The position numbers were made by a program, and so were the translations under genes. 43,904 nucleotides of DNA from JADJWR01 sp964610575 (lineage in GTDB: Bacteria; Pseudomonadota; Gammaproteobacteria; Burkholderiales; Burkholderiaceae_F), in contig CAZSYX010000022.1 in NCBI GenBank assembly GCA_964610575.1, positions 1-43,904 of the forward strand, written 5' to 3'. Below, piece by piece: positions 24,479 through 33,390 of the stretch. The notes beneath the pieces are model-generated. The model did no database searches. It was not told where the DNA came from and saw nothing but the letters and a program-made list of their open reading frames with translations. The stretch's first letter is position 1. Every line of letters begins with the position of its first letter.

Positions 24479-25378
24479 TCACTCCAGCCGCAGCCGCGCA
24501 ACGCCATCCCGGCTGGCCGACTCCGCGAGGTCGACCGGCCTGCCCCGGAACTCGAGGTCGACCTTCGGGGCATTGCCGATCACCAGCGTGTACGGCGGCA
24601 CACCGTCGATCGTCTGCTCCGTTCCCGCGGGGTTGTTCTGCGACAGCAGCACCGCGCCATCGGCCTGCCGGATCTCGACCCACGACCGGTCGCGAAAGCT
24701 CAGCCTGAGCGCAGTCCCCGAGGCCGCCGCATCCGGCTCAGCGGCGACCGCAGGCTCCGGTGCGGCGGCAGCCGGCGATGCTGCCTGCGGCTCTGCCGAT
24801 GCTGTCGAAGACGGTGCAGCCGGCGCGGCGCTCACGGCCGGCGCCGTTTCCGTCCGCGCACCTGGCCCCTTGTGCTCGTCCGCGCGCATCGTCCACCAGC
24901 CAAACACGGCGAAAACGACAAGCGCCAGCACCGCACCACCGATCACCACTCGCCCTGACACCGGCTCGCGCGGCACGCGTTGGATCGGGCTGACCGCCTT
25001 CGTGCGGTCCCTCTCGGCCTGCAACGGGTCGGTCGGCTTCAATTTCGAGTTGAGCAGCAACAGCAGCGGCTCGGCCGGTAGATCGACCAGCCTGGCGAAA
25101 CTGCGCACGTAGCCGCGGACGAACGGGCCCTCGGGCAAGGCTGTGAGGTCCTCTTCCTCGATCGCCTTCACCTGACGCAGGTGCAGCCGCAGTTGCGTGG
25201 CGACATCGGCCTGCGACATCCCCCGCGCTTCGCGCGCAGCAGCCAGCGCGCGGCCGAAAGAGCCGTCTTCGTCCCTCGTCGCCAGTTCGGCGCGCACCGA
25301 GGTGCGCGGTTGCTCGAGGCCGGGCGCAGCAGCCGGCGCCGCCACCCTGTCCCGGCCCTTGGTTTCGACGTCACTCAT
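24479..25378 (-). CDS. rodZ: Cytoskeletal cell-shape protein RodZ
   Basis: 299 residues. An N-terminal HTH of the RodZ type (FGRALAAAREARGMSQADVA, then LRLHLRQVKAIEEED), a single membrane helix (VVIGGAVLALVVFAVFGWW), an Ala/Pro-rich linker, and a periplasmic beta domain (LRLSFRDRSWVEIRQADGA, PYTLVIGNAPKVDLEFRGR) of the DUF4115 type. RodZ binds MreB and keeps rod shape. Its start overlaps the pilF stop by eight bases, and ispG follows it, as in E. coli. Confidence 0.94.
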   Translation of the reverse strand: MSDVETKGRDRVAAPAAAPGLEQPRTSVRAELATRDEDGSFGRALAAAREARGMSQADVATQLRLHLRQVKAIEEEDLTALPEGPFVRGYVRSFARLVDLPAEPLLLLLNSKLKPTDPLQAERDRTKAVSPIQRVPREPVSGRVVIGGAVLALVVFAVFGWWTMRADEHKGPGARTETAPAVSAAPAAPSSTASAEPQAASPAAAAPEPAVAAEPDAAASGTALRLSFRDRSWVEIRQADGAVLLSQNNPAGTEQTIDGVPPYTLVIGNAPKVDLEFRGRPVDLAESASRDGVARLRLE

Positions 25379-26165
25379 CGAAAGCTCCCCGACGCAGCGC
25401 AGCCGCCTCAGGAGAATCGGGGTACCGCTCACGCAACTGGTTGGCCAGATCGCGCTCCCGGCGAAGGTCGCCGTTGGCACGGGCGATGCGCAGCCCAAGC
25501 CAAAGCCCCGGCGCACTGACGCGGCTCGCTGGATCGAGGAGACCGTAGTAGAACTCGGCGCGATCGGGTTGGTTGCGACGCAGATACAGGCGCGCGAGCT
25601 GGACCTTGGTGATGCCGTCGGAGGCATCGAGTTCGAGGGCGCGCCGCAAAGCGCGTTCCGCGCCGTCCAGATCGTTGACCTTCGCCAGGCATACGCCCGC
25701 GTTACGCATGGCCACCCCCGGGGTGGCGTACAGGCGATTGTTCGCAGCGCGTTGAAAATACTCGACCGACTCGCGCTCACGCCCGGTCTGGCACAGGAAC
25801 CAGCCGAAATTGTTGAGGATGTCGGAATTGTCGGGCTCGAGCCGCAGCGCGCGACCAAAGCTCGCCTCGGCCTCGCGCCGGTCGCCGATGTCCATGTAGA
25901 TCAGTCCAAGCAGCCCATGCGCCGGCGCATATCTGGAATCGATCTGCAGCGCGCGCTGCGTTTCCTCGAGCGCGACGGCGAGCCGCCCCTCACGGTAGTA
26001 GCTCGAGGCGAGTTCGGTGCGGATCTCAGCGCGCTTGCGGGGATCGGCCTCGGACTTGGGGGCCGGGACCTCGACGCCGGCGACCGTGGTCGTCGTCGTC
26101 CTGCAGCCGACTGCCAGCGCTGCGAGCAGCATAGCGATGGCCAGGCGGCGCATTGTTCTTGTCAT
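25371..26165 (-). CDS. pilF: Type IV pilus biogenesis lipoprotein PilF/PilW
   Basis: 264 residues. Lipoprotein signal with lipobox LAVGC, then about six TPR repeats (ELASSYYREGRLAVALEETQ, HGLLGLIYMDIGDRREAEAS, NNFGWFLCQTGRERESVEYF, AGVCLAKVNDLDGAERALRR). PilF is the pilotin that places the PilQ secretin in the outer membrane. The position between rlmN and rodZ is typical. It suggests type IV pili, although other pilus genes are not in the window. Confidence 0.94.
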   Translation of the reverse strand: MTRTMRRLAIAMLLAALAVGCRTTTTTVAGVEVPAPKSEADPRKRAEIRTELASSYYREGRLAVALEETQRALQIDSRYAPAHGLLGLIYMDIGDRREAEASFGRALRLEPDNSDILNNFGWFLCQTGRERESVEYFQRAANNRLYATPGVAMRNAGVCLAKVNDLDGAERALRRALELDASDGITKVQLARLYLRRNQPDRAEFYYGLLDPASRVSAPGLWLGLRIARANGDLRRERDLANQLRERYPDSPEAAALRRGAFDE

Positions 26166-26177
26166 GGTTCGGCCCCG

Positions 26178-27293
26178 CTACCTGTCCGCAATCGCCACCA
26201 GCGGCGGCAGGCGGCCCGCAGCACGGCTCGCGCGCCGCGTTCGATCCTGAACCTCGCCGGCCAGCTGGCCGCAGGCCGCGTCGATGTCGTCGCCACGGGT
26301 CTTGCGTGTGGTGGTCACGATGCCGGCATCGATCAGCACCTCGGCGAACTCGCGAACGCGAACCGCCGGCGAACGAGCCAGGCCGGAGCCCGGGAACGGA
26401 TTGAACGGAATCAGGTTGAACTTGCAGGGCACGTCGCGCACCAGCGCCGCCAGTTCACGCGCCTGCGCCGTCGAGTCGTTGACGCCGTCCAGCATCACGT
26501 ACTCGAATGTGATGAAGTCGCGCGGCGCATGGCGCAGATAGCGCCGGCAGGCGGCCATCAGATCCTGCAGCGGATGCTTGCGGTTCAGCGGCACCAGCCG
26601 GTCGCGCAGCGCGTCATTCGGCGCGTGCAGCGACACCGCCAGCGCAACCGGGCACTCGGAGCCGAGCTTGTCGATCTGCCGCACCAGGCCGGAGGTCGAC
26701 ACCGTGACCCGTCGCCGCGACAGCCCATAGGCGTTGTCATCGAGCATCAGCCGCAGCGCCGGAATCAGCGCGTCGAGGTTCTGCAGCGGCTCGCCCATGC
26801 CCATCAGCACGACATTGCTGATCACGCGTTCGTTCTCGGCCGCGATGCCGAGCTGCGCGCGCAGCGCGTGCTCGGCCCACCACAGCTGGCCGATGATCTC
26901 GGCGGTGCTCAGGTTGCGGTTGAAGCCCTGCCGGCCGGTCGAGCAGAACAGGCAGTTCATCGCGCAGCCGGCCTGCGACGACACGCACAGCGTGCCGCGG
27001 TCGTCCTCGGGGATGAACACCGTCTCGATCGCGTTGCCCAGCCCGACGTCGAGCAGCCACTTGCGCGTGCCGTCGGCGGAGGTCGAATCGCTGATGACCG
27101 GCGGCGCCTTGATGCAGGCCGTCTGCTCGAGTCGCGAGCGCAGCGACCGGGCGAGGTCGGTCATTGCCGCGAAGTCCGACGCGCCGCGCCGGTGGATCCA
27201 GCGCAGCAACTGGCGGGCGCGAAACGGCTTCTCGCCGAGGCCTGCGACGAAGGCCTCGAGCCCTGCAGCGTCGAGATCGAGGAGGTTCTGCAC
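26178..27293 (-). CDS. rlmN: Dual-specificity rRNA/tRNA adenine C2-methyltransferase RlmN
   Basis: 371 residues from a GTG at 27293, 17 bases after ndk; this gives the family start (MQNLLDLDAAGLEAFVAGLGEKPFRARQ). Radical-SAM enzyme that methylates A2503 of 23S rRNA and A37 of some tRNAs. It has the cluster motif CAMNCLFCSTG, the SAM-binding MGMGEPLQN, and the C-terminal methyl-carrying cysteine in ACGQLAGE. The upstream open frame overlapping ndk is not part of the gene. Confidence 0.96.
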   Translation of the reverse strand: MQNLLDLDAAGLEAFVAGLGEKPFRARQLLRWIHRRGASDFAAMTDLARSLRSRLEQTACIKAPPVISDSTSADGTRKWLLDVGLGNAIETVFIPEDDRGTLCVSSQAGCAMNCLFCSTGRQGFNRNLSTAEIIGQLWWAEHALRAQLGIAAENERVISNVVLMGMGEPLQNLDALIPALRLMLDDNAYGLSRRRVTVSTSGLVRQIDKLGSECPVALAVSLHAPNDALRDRLVPLNRKHPLQDLMAACRRYLRHAPRDFITFEYVMLDGVNDSTAQARELAALVRDVPCKFNLIPFNPFPGSGLARSPAVRVREFAEVLIDAGIVTTTRKTRGDDIDAACGQLAGEVQDRTRRASRAAGRLPPLVAIADR

Positions 27294-27310
27294 CGGTCCA
27301 GACGCGCCGA

Positions 27311-27736
27311 TCAGCGCGAGTGAATGTTCATCGAGGGAAAGAAGAAGGCGACCTCGTTGCGCGCCGTCTCCGGCCCGTCCGAGCCGTGCACCGCGTTGGC
27401 ATCGATGCTGTCGGCGAAATCGGCGCGGATCGTGCCGGGCGCAGCCTTCTTCGGGTCGGTGGCGCCCATCAGTTCGCGGTTCTTCGCGATGGCGTTTTCG
27501 CCCTCGAGCACCTGCACCATGATCGGGCCGGACAACATGAAATCGACGAGGTCCTTGAAGAACGGCCGCTCCCGATGCACGCCGTAGAAGGCCTCGGCCT
27601 CTGCACCCGACAGGTGCATCATGCGGGCGGCAACGATCTTCAGGCCTCCCGACTCGAAGCGCGACAGGATCTGCCCGATCACGTTCTTCGCGACGGCGTC
27701 GGGCTTGATGATGGAGAGTGTTCTTTCGATGGCCAT
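27311..27736 (-). CDS. ndk: Nucleoside diphosphate kinase
   Basis: 141 residues from the ATG at 27736 (MAIERTLSIIKPDAVAKNVI). It moves phosphate from ATP to other nucleoside diphosphates through a phospho-histidine. The active His lies in NAVHGSDGPETA, and the nucleotide-binding KNRELMGATDPKKAAPGTIR is intact. It is the first gene of the ndk-rlmN-pilF-rodZ-ispG-hisS-yfgM-bamB-der run, a well-conserved order. Confidence 0.98.
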   Translation of the reverse strand: MAIERTLSIIKPDAVAKNVIGQILSRFESGGLKIVAARMMHLSGAEAEAFYGVHRERPFFKDLVDFMLSGPIMVQVLEGENAIAKNRELMGATDPKKAAPGTIRADFADSIDANAVHGSDGPETARNEVAFFFPSMNIHSR

Positions 27737-27872
27737 GGTTGTTGGTTCGCTTATTGGAGGGCTTGCCTTGATCGGTTCTGCCGCCCCGCGGCAAGGCCCC
27801 GGAGCGGCAACGGCGCACACGCAAAAAAGCCCTATAAATTAATGATTTGCGCGGCTTCCTGAACTCTGCATA
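27737..27872 (-). promoter_or_regulatory. rlmD-ndk spacer, probable terminator/promoter region
   Basis: 136 bases, the AT-richest patch in this half of the window. On the minus strand AATCATTAATTTATAGGGC (about 27853-27835) offers -10-like sequences, though no clean -35 is visible. AAGCC and GGCTT around a 21-base loop, followed by a T-run (27825-27831 region, A-run on plus), could form a weak terminator for rlmD. It probably separates the rlmD and ndk transcripts; the exact elements are uncertain. Confidence 0.35.
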
Positions 27873-29252
27873 TTAACACGAGGCGGCTGCCGGCGTGGCG
27901 TTGCGGCATGGGCGATCGAGCATCGCGATCGACTCGACGTGCGAGGTGTGAGGAAACATGTTGACCACACCTGCCGCGGCGAGCGTCCAGCTGCCCTCGT
28001 GCGTCAGCACGGCGCAGTCGCGCGCCAGCGTGGCCGGGTTGCACGACACATAGACGATGCGCCGCGGTACTGCCGCTGCAGCCGACAGCGCCTTCGCCAC
28101 CGCCAGCGCCCCTTCGCGTGGCGGATCGATCAGCACCCGGTCGACGGCGCCGAATGTCGCCGTTGTCTGCTCCCAGTCGGCCATCGTCCATTCGAACAGG
28201 TTGTGGCTTGCGAAGCGGGTCCTTCCGGCCAGCCCGTGCTGCTGCGCGGCGGCTGCCGCCCGCCGAAGCAGCTCGTCGCTGCCTTCGATGCCCAGCACCG
28301 CGTCGCAGCGCCGGGCCAGCGCCAACGTGAAGTTGCCCAGCCCGCAGAAGAAGTCAACGACGCGCTCCCCCGGCTGCGGATCGAGCAGCCGCACGGCGGC
28401 GCGGACGAGCACTTCGTTGATGCGATGGTTGACCTGCGTGAAGTCGGTCGGCTTGAAGGGCAGCGCCAGACCGAATTCCGGCAGCGCCAGAGTCAGTTCG
28501 CTTTCCTGCTGCGGGCTCATCGGCGCCGCCGTGTGCAGCCCACCCGGCTGCAGCCAGATGGCCACGTCGTGCCTCGCGGCGAACGCCTCGATCTGCGCCC
28601 TGTCCTGCGCTGTCGGCGGCTGCAGGACGCGCAGCACCAGCACGATGTGCTCGGCGTGGTCGCCCTGCCCGACCGCGACCTCGATCTGTGGCAGCCGCTC
28701 GCGAAGGGAAAGCCCGCCCACCAGTTCCCGCAGCGGCAGGAGCAGACGGCTCACACTCGGCGGCAGCACGTGGCATTCACGCATGTCGGCCACGTAGCTG
28801 CTGCCGCGCTCGTGGAAGCCGACCAGCACGCCGCCCTTCTTGGCAACGTAGCGCACCGCCAGTCGCGCCCGGTGGCGATAGCCCCACGGGCTGCCTTCGA
28901 TCGGCCGCAGCACCCGCTGCGGCCGCAGCCGCGCAAGGTGCCACAGCGCGTCCTCGAGCACGCGCTGCTTGATCGCCACCTGCGCCCGCGGCTCGACATG
29001 CTGCATCGAGCAGCCGCCGCAGGCACCGTCGTGCAGCCCGAAATGCGGACACGACGGACGCGCGCGCAGCGGACTTTCCTGCAGCACTTCGATCAGCCGC
29101 GCACGGTCGAACTTGGGCTTGCGCCCGACGATCTCCGCGCGCACGCGTTCGCCCGGCAGCGCTCCGGCAATGAACACGACCTTGCCCTCGTTGCGCGCGA
29201 CGCCGCGCCCTTCGAGGTCGAGCGAGTCGACCTCCAGAACGAGTTCCGACAT
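27873..29252 (-). CDS. rlmD: 23S rRNA (uracil-1939-C5)-methyltransferase RlmD
   Basis: 459 residues. The N-terminal TRAM domain (LEVDSLDLEGRGVARNEGKV) is followed by an iron-sulphur cysteine set (CPHFGLHDGACGGCSMQ). The Rossmann methyltransferase domain has VVDFFCGLGNFTLALAR and the catalytic motif YVSCNPATLARD. It methylates U1939 near the peptidyl-transferase region. It follows the exonuclease gene by four bases. Confidence 0.95.
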   Translation of the reverse strand: MSELVLEVDSLDLEGRGVARNEGKVVFIAGALPGERVRAEIVGRKPKFDRARLIEVLQESPLRARPSCPHFGLHDGACGGCSMQHVEPRAQVAIKQRVLEDALWHLARLRPQRVLRPIEGSPWGYRHRARLAVRYVAKKGGVLVGFHERGSSYVADMRECHVLPPSVSRLLLPLRELVGGLSLRERLPQIEVAVGQGDHAEHIVLVLRVLQPPTAQDRAQIEAFAARHDVAIWLQPGGLHTAAPMSPQQESELTLALPEFGLALPFKPTDFTQVNHRINEVLVRAAVRLLDPQPGERVVDFFCGLGNFTLALARRCDAVLGIEGSDELLRRAAAAAQQHGLAGRTRFASHNLFEWTMADWEQTTATFGAVDRVLIDPPREGALAVAKALSAAAAVPRRIVYVSCNPATLARDCAVLTHEGSWTLAAAGVVNMFPHTSHVESIAMLDRPCRNATPAAASC

Positions 29253-29256
29253 CGGA

Positions 29257-30036
29257 TCAGCCTTCCGGCCAGGCAGCGAGGAACTCGCCCCAGTGGGTGC
29301 CGGCGGCAGCCTGCAGCGTGCTGCGCACCAGCGCTTGCTCGGCCGAGAACTCGGCGTCGGTCAGCACGCCTCTCATCCGCTGGAAGCGCGTGTAGACGAG
29401 GAACGTGTTGACCACGTCGGTCTCGCAATAGGCACGGATCTCAGCCAGCTTGCCTTCCTGGTACGAAGACCAGACGCGCGCGCCGTCCATGCCGAGCTTG
29501 CCTGCGTAGCCCGCCAGCCTGGCGATCTCGTCAAGCGGCGCGGTGGCTCGTGGCTGGTACAGAGACAGCAGGTCCATCAGGTCGAGATGACGCAGGTGGT
29601 AGCGGCTGATGTAGTTGTTCCATTTGTAGTCGCGGTCGTCCTCGCCCATCTCCCAGTAGCGCGACGCCTGCACGCCGTGGATCAAGCCGCGGTAGTGCAG
29701 CACCGGCAGGTCGAAGCCGCCGCCGTTCCAGCTGACCAGTTGCGGCGTGTAGCGATCGATGAGACGAAAGAAGTCCGTGATGAGCTTGGCCTCGTCGTCC
29801 TGCTCGGTACCGAGGCAACGGACACGAAAGCCCTGCGCGTCGCGAAACGCACAGCCGATCGCCACGATGCGGTGCAGGTGCAACGGCAGGAAATCGGAGC
29901 CCGTCTTCTCGCGCCGCTCGGCAAATGCACGCTCGGCGACTTCGGCGTCAGGCAGCGCTTGCCACTGCGGCCGCAGGCGACGCAGGCCGGCAACGTCGGG
30001 CACCGTCTCGATATCGAAGACGAGCGTCGGCGTCAT
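29257..30036 (-). CDS. Predicted 3'-5' exonuclease, PolB-like DEDDy family
   Basis: 259 residues. DEDD motifs are visible: Exo I FDIETVPD, Exo II VSWNGGGFDLPVL, and Exo III YCETDVVNTFLVY, which has the Tyr-x-x-x-Asp of the DEDDy subgroup. This is the Pfam 3'-5' exonuclease related to family B polymerases (DNA_pol_B_exo2), and it has no polymerase domain. The substrate is unknown; a DNA-repair or RNA-processing role is possible. It is coupled with rlmD and follows nlpD. Confidence 0.9.
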   Translation of the reverse strand: MTPTLVFDIETVPDVAGLRRLRPQWQALPDAEVAERAFAERREKTGSDFLPLHLHRIVAIGCAFRDAQGFRVRCLGTEQDDEAKLITDFFRLIDRYTPQLVSWNGGGFDLPVLHYRGLIHGVQASRYWEMGEDDRDYKWNNYISRYHLRHLDLMDLLSLYQPRATAPLDEIARLAGYAGKLGMDGARVWSSYQEGKLAEIRAYCETDVVNTFLVYTRFQRMRGVLTDAEFSAEQALVRSTLQAAAGTHWGEFLAAWPEG

Positions 30037-30087
30037 TGGCCGGACCCTTGTGGAGGCATCGCCGCAGTGGGCGCCGGGAACGCCCGT

Positions 30088-31008
30088 TCAGCGCGGCGGC
30101 AGGTAAGCCAGGGGATCGACCGGCTTGCCCTGCCGGCGGATTTCGAAGTGCAGCTTCGGCTGCGTGGCGTCGGACTTGCCCACCTCGGCGATGCGCTGCC
30201 CGCGTTTGACCATCTGCCCCTGCTTGACCAGGATCTGCCGGTTGTGCGCATAGGCCGAGATGAAATCGTCGTTGTGCTTCAGGATCACGAGGTTGCCGTA
30301 GCCGCGCAGCCCGCTGCCGCTGTAGACGACCTGGCCATCGGCGGAGGCCACCACCGGATCACCCTCCTTGCCGGCGATGCCGATGCCCTTGTTGCGCTTC
30401 TCGTCGAACTTGTCGATCACTTTGCCGTTGACCGGCCAGATCCAGTCCGCAGTCGGCGCGGGCGCCGCCGGCTTCGTCTCCGGAATCGACGCAACCGCCC
30501 CGGGCGCAGCCGACGGCTCGGCCGGCGCTGCCGGCGTGCCTGCCGGCGGCGCAGTCGTGCCCGGCGCAGCCGGTCCTTCCAGGGGCTTCGTCACGGCAGG
30601 TGCGGTGGGCGTGACCGGCAGTGCCGCTGCCGTATCGCTGCTCGGCGGCACCACGCGCAAGGTCTGGCCGACGCGGAGCCGCGACGGGTCGTCGATGTTG
30701 TTCCAGCGCGCGAGATCCTTGACGTCGCGCCCGAAAGCGGCGGCAATCGAAAACAGCGTGTCGCCCGGCTGCACCATGTACGTGCCGTCGGCCGCCGGCA
30801 CGCGCGGGCCTGCCGGCCTGGCGGGCGTGACCGCTGGTGGCGGTGCCGCAGGCTTCTGCGCAGGCGGTGTCGAGCGCTCGGCAACCGGCGCTTCGCGCGT
30901 CGACGTGACCGTGCAGCCACCGAGCAGCGCGGCCACGACCAGCGCCGCCCCCCACCGCAGTGGTTGCCGCCGATCGCTCCCGCCGTCTGTGTTCATGTAA
31001 CTCGTCAT
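30088..31008 (-). CDS. nlpD: NlpD-like LysM/LytM lipoprotein (amidase activator)
   Basis: 306 residues from the ATG at 31008 (TAATG overlap with the pcm stop); an ATG at 30996 is an alternative. Signal with lipobox LLGGC, a LysM domain (YMVQPGDTLFSIAAAFGRDV), a Pro/Ala-rich linker, and a C-terminal M23 domain. The metal site is degenerate: the usual H-x3-D is N-x3-G (NKGIGIAG), as in E. coli NlpD and EnvC, which activate AmiC/AmiA-type amidases and do not cut peptidoglycan. The order surE-pcm-nlpD is conserved; rpoS, often next, is absent here. Confidence 0.94.
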   Translation of the reverse strand: MTSYMNTDGGSDRRQPLRWGAALVVAALLGGCTVTSTREAPVAERSTPPAQKPAAPPPAVTPARPAGPRVPAADGTYMVQPGDTLFSIAAAFGRDVKDLARWNNIDDPSRLRVGQTLRVVPPSSDTAAALPVTPTAPAVTKPLEGPAAPGTTAPPAGTPAAPAEPSAAPGAVASIPETKPAAPAPTADWIWPVNGKVIDKFDEKRNKGIGIAGKEGDPVVASADGQVVYSGSGLRGYGNLVILKHNDDFISAYAHNRQILVKQGQMVKRGQRIAEVGKSDATQPKLHFEIRRQGKPVDPLAYLPPR

Positions 31009-31700
31009 TAGCCTGTTCCCGGTTTCAGGGGGACAAAGCGCACGGCCTCGACCGTTCGCTGGCTGATTCGTCCGGCCGCGTCCTTGCGCGCGACCACGAG
31101 CCGCTGCTCGCCCACGCCGAGCGGCGCGACCAGCCGGCCCCCGTTGCGCAGTTGCGCGAGCCATGCCGGCGGCAACTCCGCCCCGGCGGCCGCCGCGACG
31201 ATGCCGTCGAACGGCGGCTGACCCGGTACACCGAGGCTGCCGTCGCCGAACACCAGCCGCAGGTTGGGCAGCCGCAGCGAGCGCAGGTTGGCGCGTGCAA
31301 GTTCGTGCAGCGGCCGCAGCCGCTCGACCGTCACCACCGTGCCGAAGACCTGCGCCAGCACAGCCGCAGCGTAACCGCAGCCGGTGCCGATCTCCAAGAC
31401 GGTGGCTGATTGTGGCTGGGGTATCGCCTCCAGCAGCAGTTCGACGCAGCGGGCAACGATATACGGCCGCGAGATAGTCTGCCCGTAGCCGATCGGCATT
31501 GCGGAATCTTCGTAGGCGCGGCTGGCCAGCGCGGCATCGACGAACAGGTGCCTGGGCACGGTCGCCATCGCCTGCAGCACGCGCGGATCGTGCACGCCCA
31601 TCTGCCTGATCCGCTCGGCCATCTTCTCGCGCACGCGCTGCGAAGCGAGCGCGGCGCTGCCTTCGGCGGCCGGCCTCAGCGGCGGCCGTTGCCCAGCCAT
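31008..31700 (-). CDS. pcm: Protein-L-isoaspartate O-methyltransferase
   Basis: 230 residues. It repairs damaged Asp/Asn by methylating L-isoaspartyl residues with SAM. Visible motifs are MATVPRHLFVDAALASRAYED, PIGYGQTISRPYIVARC, the SAM loop LEIGTGCGYAAAVLA and LVAPLGVGEQRLVV. The start overlaps surE by 25 bases and the stop overlaps nlpD, so the three are tightly coupled. Confidence 0.97.
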   Translation of the reverse strand: MAGQRPPLRPAAEGSAALASQRVREKMAERIRQMGVHDPRVLQAMATVPRHLFVDAALASRAYEDSAMPIGYGQTISRPYIVARCVELLLEAIPQPQSATVLEIGTGCGYAAAVLAQVFGTVVTVERLRPLHELARANLRSLRLPNLRLVFGDGSLGVPGQPPFDGIVAAAAGAELPPAWLAQLRNGGRLVAPLGVGEQRLVVARKDAAGRISQRTVEAVRFVPLKPGTG

Positions 31701-32428
31701 TGCTCCAGGGCCTCGATCTGGCCACAGTGCGTCAAATCGATCTGCAGCGGCGTGATCGACACATAGCCGTTCTCGACGGCATGGAAGTCCGTGCCGGGCC
31801 CGGCGTCCTTTGCCACGCCGGCAGCACCGATCCAGTAGATCGGCTCGCCGTGCGGGTTGGCGGCGCGAATCACAGGCTCCGAGTGATGCCGCTTGCCGAG
31901 TCGTGTCACGCGTGTGCCCCGCAGATCCTCCAGCGGGCGATTCGGGACGTTGACGTTGAGCAGGACCGGTCCCGTCAGCGGCTCGCGGATGAACCGCTCG
32001 ACGACGTCGGCGGCGATCTGCGCGGCAGCATCCAGATGCGCGTGCCCTTTTTCCACCTGTGAGAAAGCGATCGACGGCACGCCGAACAGATACCCCTCCA
32101 TCGCCGCTGCCACGGTCCCTGAGTAGATCGTGTCGTCACCCATGTTCTGGCCGTTGTTGATGCCGCAGACGACCAGGTCCGGTCGCTCTTCGAGCAGGCC
32201 GGTCAGGGCGATATGCACGCAGTCGGTCGGCGTGCCGTTGACATAGAGGAAGCCGTTCGATGCCTCACGCACCGTCAGCGGACGGCTGAGCGTTAGGGAA
32301 TTGCTTGCGCCGCTGTGATTCGACTCGGGTGCGATGACGAAGACATCACCATGGTTGCGCATGCGGTCGGCAAGCGCCGCCAGTCCGGGCGCCAGGTAAC
32401 CGTCGTCGTTGGCAACGAGAATGCGCAT
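31676..32428 (-). CDS. surE: 5'/3'-nucleotidase SurE
   Basis: 250 residues from the ATG at 32428 (MRILVANDDGYLAPGLAAL). Metal-dependent nucleotidase/exopolyphosphatase with metal ligands in NDDG, the Ser of NHSGASNSLT and the Asn of CGINNGQNMGDD. The ATG has no Shine-Dalgarno; the tRNA-Pro terminator hairpin ends 14 bases before it. The gene therefore depends on read-through or on a promoter I cannot see. Confidence 0.96.
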   Translation of the reverse strand: MRILVANDDGYLAPGLAALADRMRNHGDVFVIAPESNHSGASNSLTLSRPLTVREASNGFLYVNGTPTDCVHIALTGLLEERPDLVVCGINNGQNMGDDTIYSGTVAAAMEGYLFGVPSIAFSQVEKGHAHLDAAAQIAADVVERFIREPLTGPVLLNVNVPNRPLEDLRGTRVTRLGKRHHSEPVIRAANPHGEPIYWIGAAGVAKDAGPGTDFHAVENGYVSITPLQIDLTHCGQIEALEQWLGNGRR

Positions 32429-32429
32429 T

Positions 32430-32473
32430 GACAGAAAAGACAAGGCCGGTGTGCGCACAGCGCACACCGGCCT
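32430..32473 (-). terminator. Intrinsic terminator of tRNA-Pro, abutting surE
   Basis: A perfect 14-base stem, AGGCCGGTGTGCGC/GCGCACACCGGCCT (32443-32456 and 32460-32473), with a three-base loop, followed on the minus strand by TTGTCTTTTCTGTC. It is a strong hairpin with an interrupted T-run that ends just before the surE ATG at 32428. Confidence 0.85.
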
Positions 32474-32488
32474 CTGCCGAGTCACCTG

Positions 32489-32566
<78 letters not shown>

Positions 32567-32592
32567 TCGGCGCGGATTGTACACGCGGGCCT

Positions 32593-32976
32593 TCAGCTCT
32601 CTCCGCTCAGCAGCGCGCGCAGCGCAATCAATTCGCGGCGCAGATCCGTTGGCGTCAGTCCGGCGACCTGCGGGGTGGCGCGCCGTACGCTGTTGCGGCC
32701 GCCCTCGAGCTTGTTGCGCGCCCCGCTGATCGTGAAACCCTGCTCGTAGAGCAGTTCCCGAATGCGGCGAACCAGCAGCACTTCGTGATGCTGGTAGTAG
32801 CGGCGGTTGCCCCGCCGCTTGGTCGGCTTCAGCTGCGTGAACTCCTGCTCCCAGTAGCGCAGGACGTGCGGCTTGACGCCGCAAAGCTCGCTGACTTCAC
32901 CGATGGTGAAGTAGCGCTTGGCCGGAATCGCCGGGAGTGCTTCGCTCTCGGGGGCCGTCGCGTTGGGGCGCAGCAT
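32593..32976 (-). CDS. MerR-family transcriptional regulator
   Basis: 127 residues. A MerR-type winged HTH (YFTIGEVSELCGVKPHVLRYWE, then RRGNRRYYQHHEVLLVRRIREL) followed by a short helical region (GFTISGARNKLEGGR) and no metal-binding cysteines. This short protein is nearly always found between ihfA and tRNA-Pro in Burkholderiales, which suggests a housekeeping role, but its target is unknown. It follows ihfA by 38 bases. Confidence 0.9.
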   Translation of the reverse strand: MLRPNATAPESEALPAIPAKRYFTIGEVSELCGVKPHVLRYWEQEFTQLKPTKRRGNRRYYQHHEVLLVRRIRELLYEQGFTISGARNKLEGGRNSVRRATPQVAGLTPTDLRRELIALRALLSGES

Positions 32977-33014
32977 TTGGCCGGAGCGTGATGATGGAAC
33001 TTGGACCGTGACGC

Positions 33015-33386
33015 TCAGCCCGCGTCCTGCGAGCGCGAAACAGTCGCCTTCAGTTTCTGGCTGGCGTGAAAGGTCACCACCCGGCGCGCGGTGATGGCGA
33101 TCTCCTCGCCCGTCTTCGGGTTGCGCCCGGGCCGCTGCGGCTTGTCGCGCAACTGGAAATTTCCGAAACCCGAAAGCTTGACCGACTCGCCTCGCTCGAG
33201 GGCCAGGCGGATCTCGTCGAAGAACGCGTCGACCATTTCCTTGGCCTCGCGCTTGTTCAGGCCCAACCGCTCGAACAGCGCGTCGGCCAGTTCCGACTTG
33301 GTCACCGTGTGCGTGTCGCGGTCCGCACCACCTTCGCCGGCAAGCTCGGGCATCTTGAACGGGTTGGCTTCTCGCTCGTTGCTCAT
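33015..33386 (-). CDS. ihfA: Integration host factor subunit alpha
   Basis: 123 residues. A DNA-bending protein that pairs with IhfB. The core TVTKSELADALFERLGLNKREAKEM, GFGNFQLRDKPQRPGRNPKTGE and RRVVTFHASQKLK are intact, including the beta-arm proline. About 27 extra residues precede the fold compared with E. coli, a betaproteobacterial trait. It starts four bases after the pheT stop. Confidence 0.97.
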   Translation of the reverse strand: MSNEREANPFKMPELAGEGGADRDTHTVTKSELADALFERLGLNKREAKEMVDAFFDEIRLALERGESVKLSGFGNFQLRDKPQRPGRNPKTGEEIAITARRVVTFHASQKLKATVSRSQDAG

Positions 33387-33390
33387 TTGG

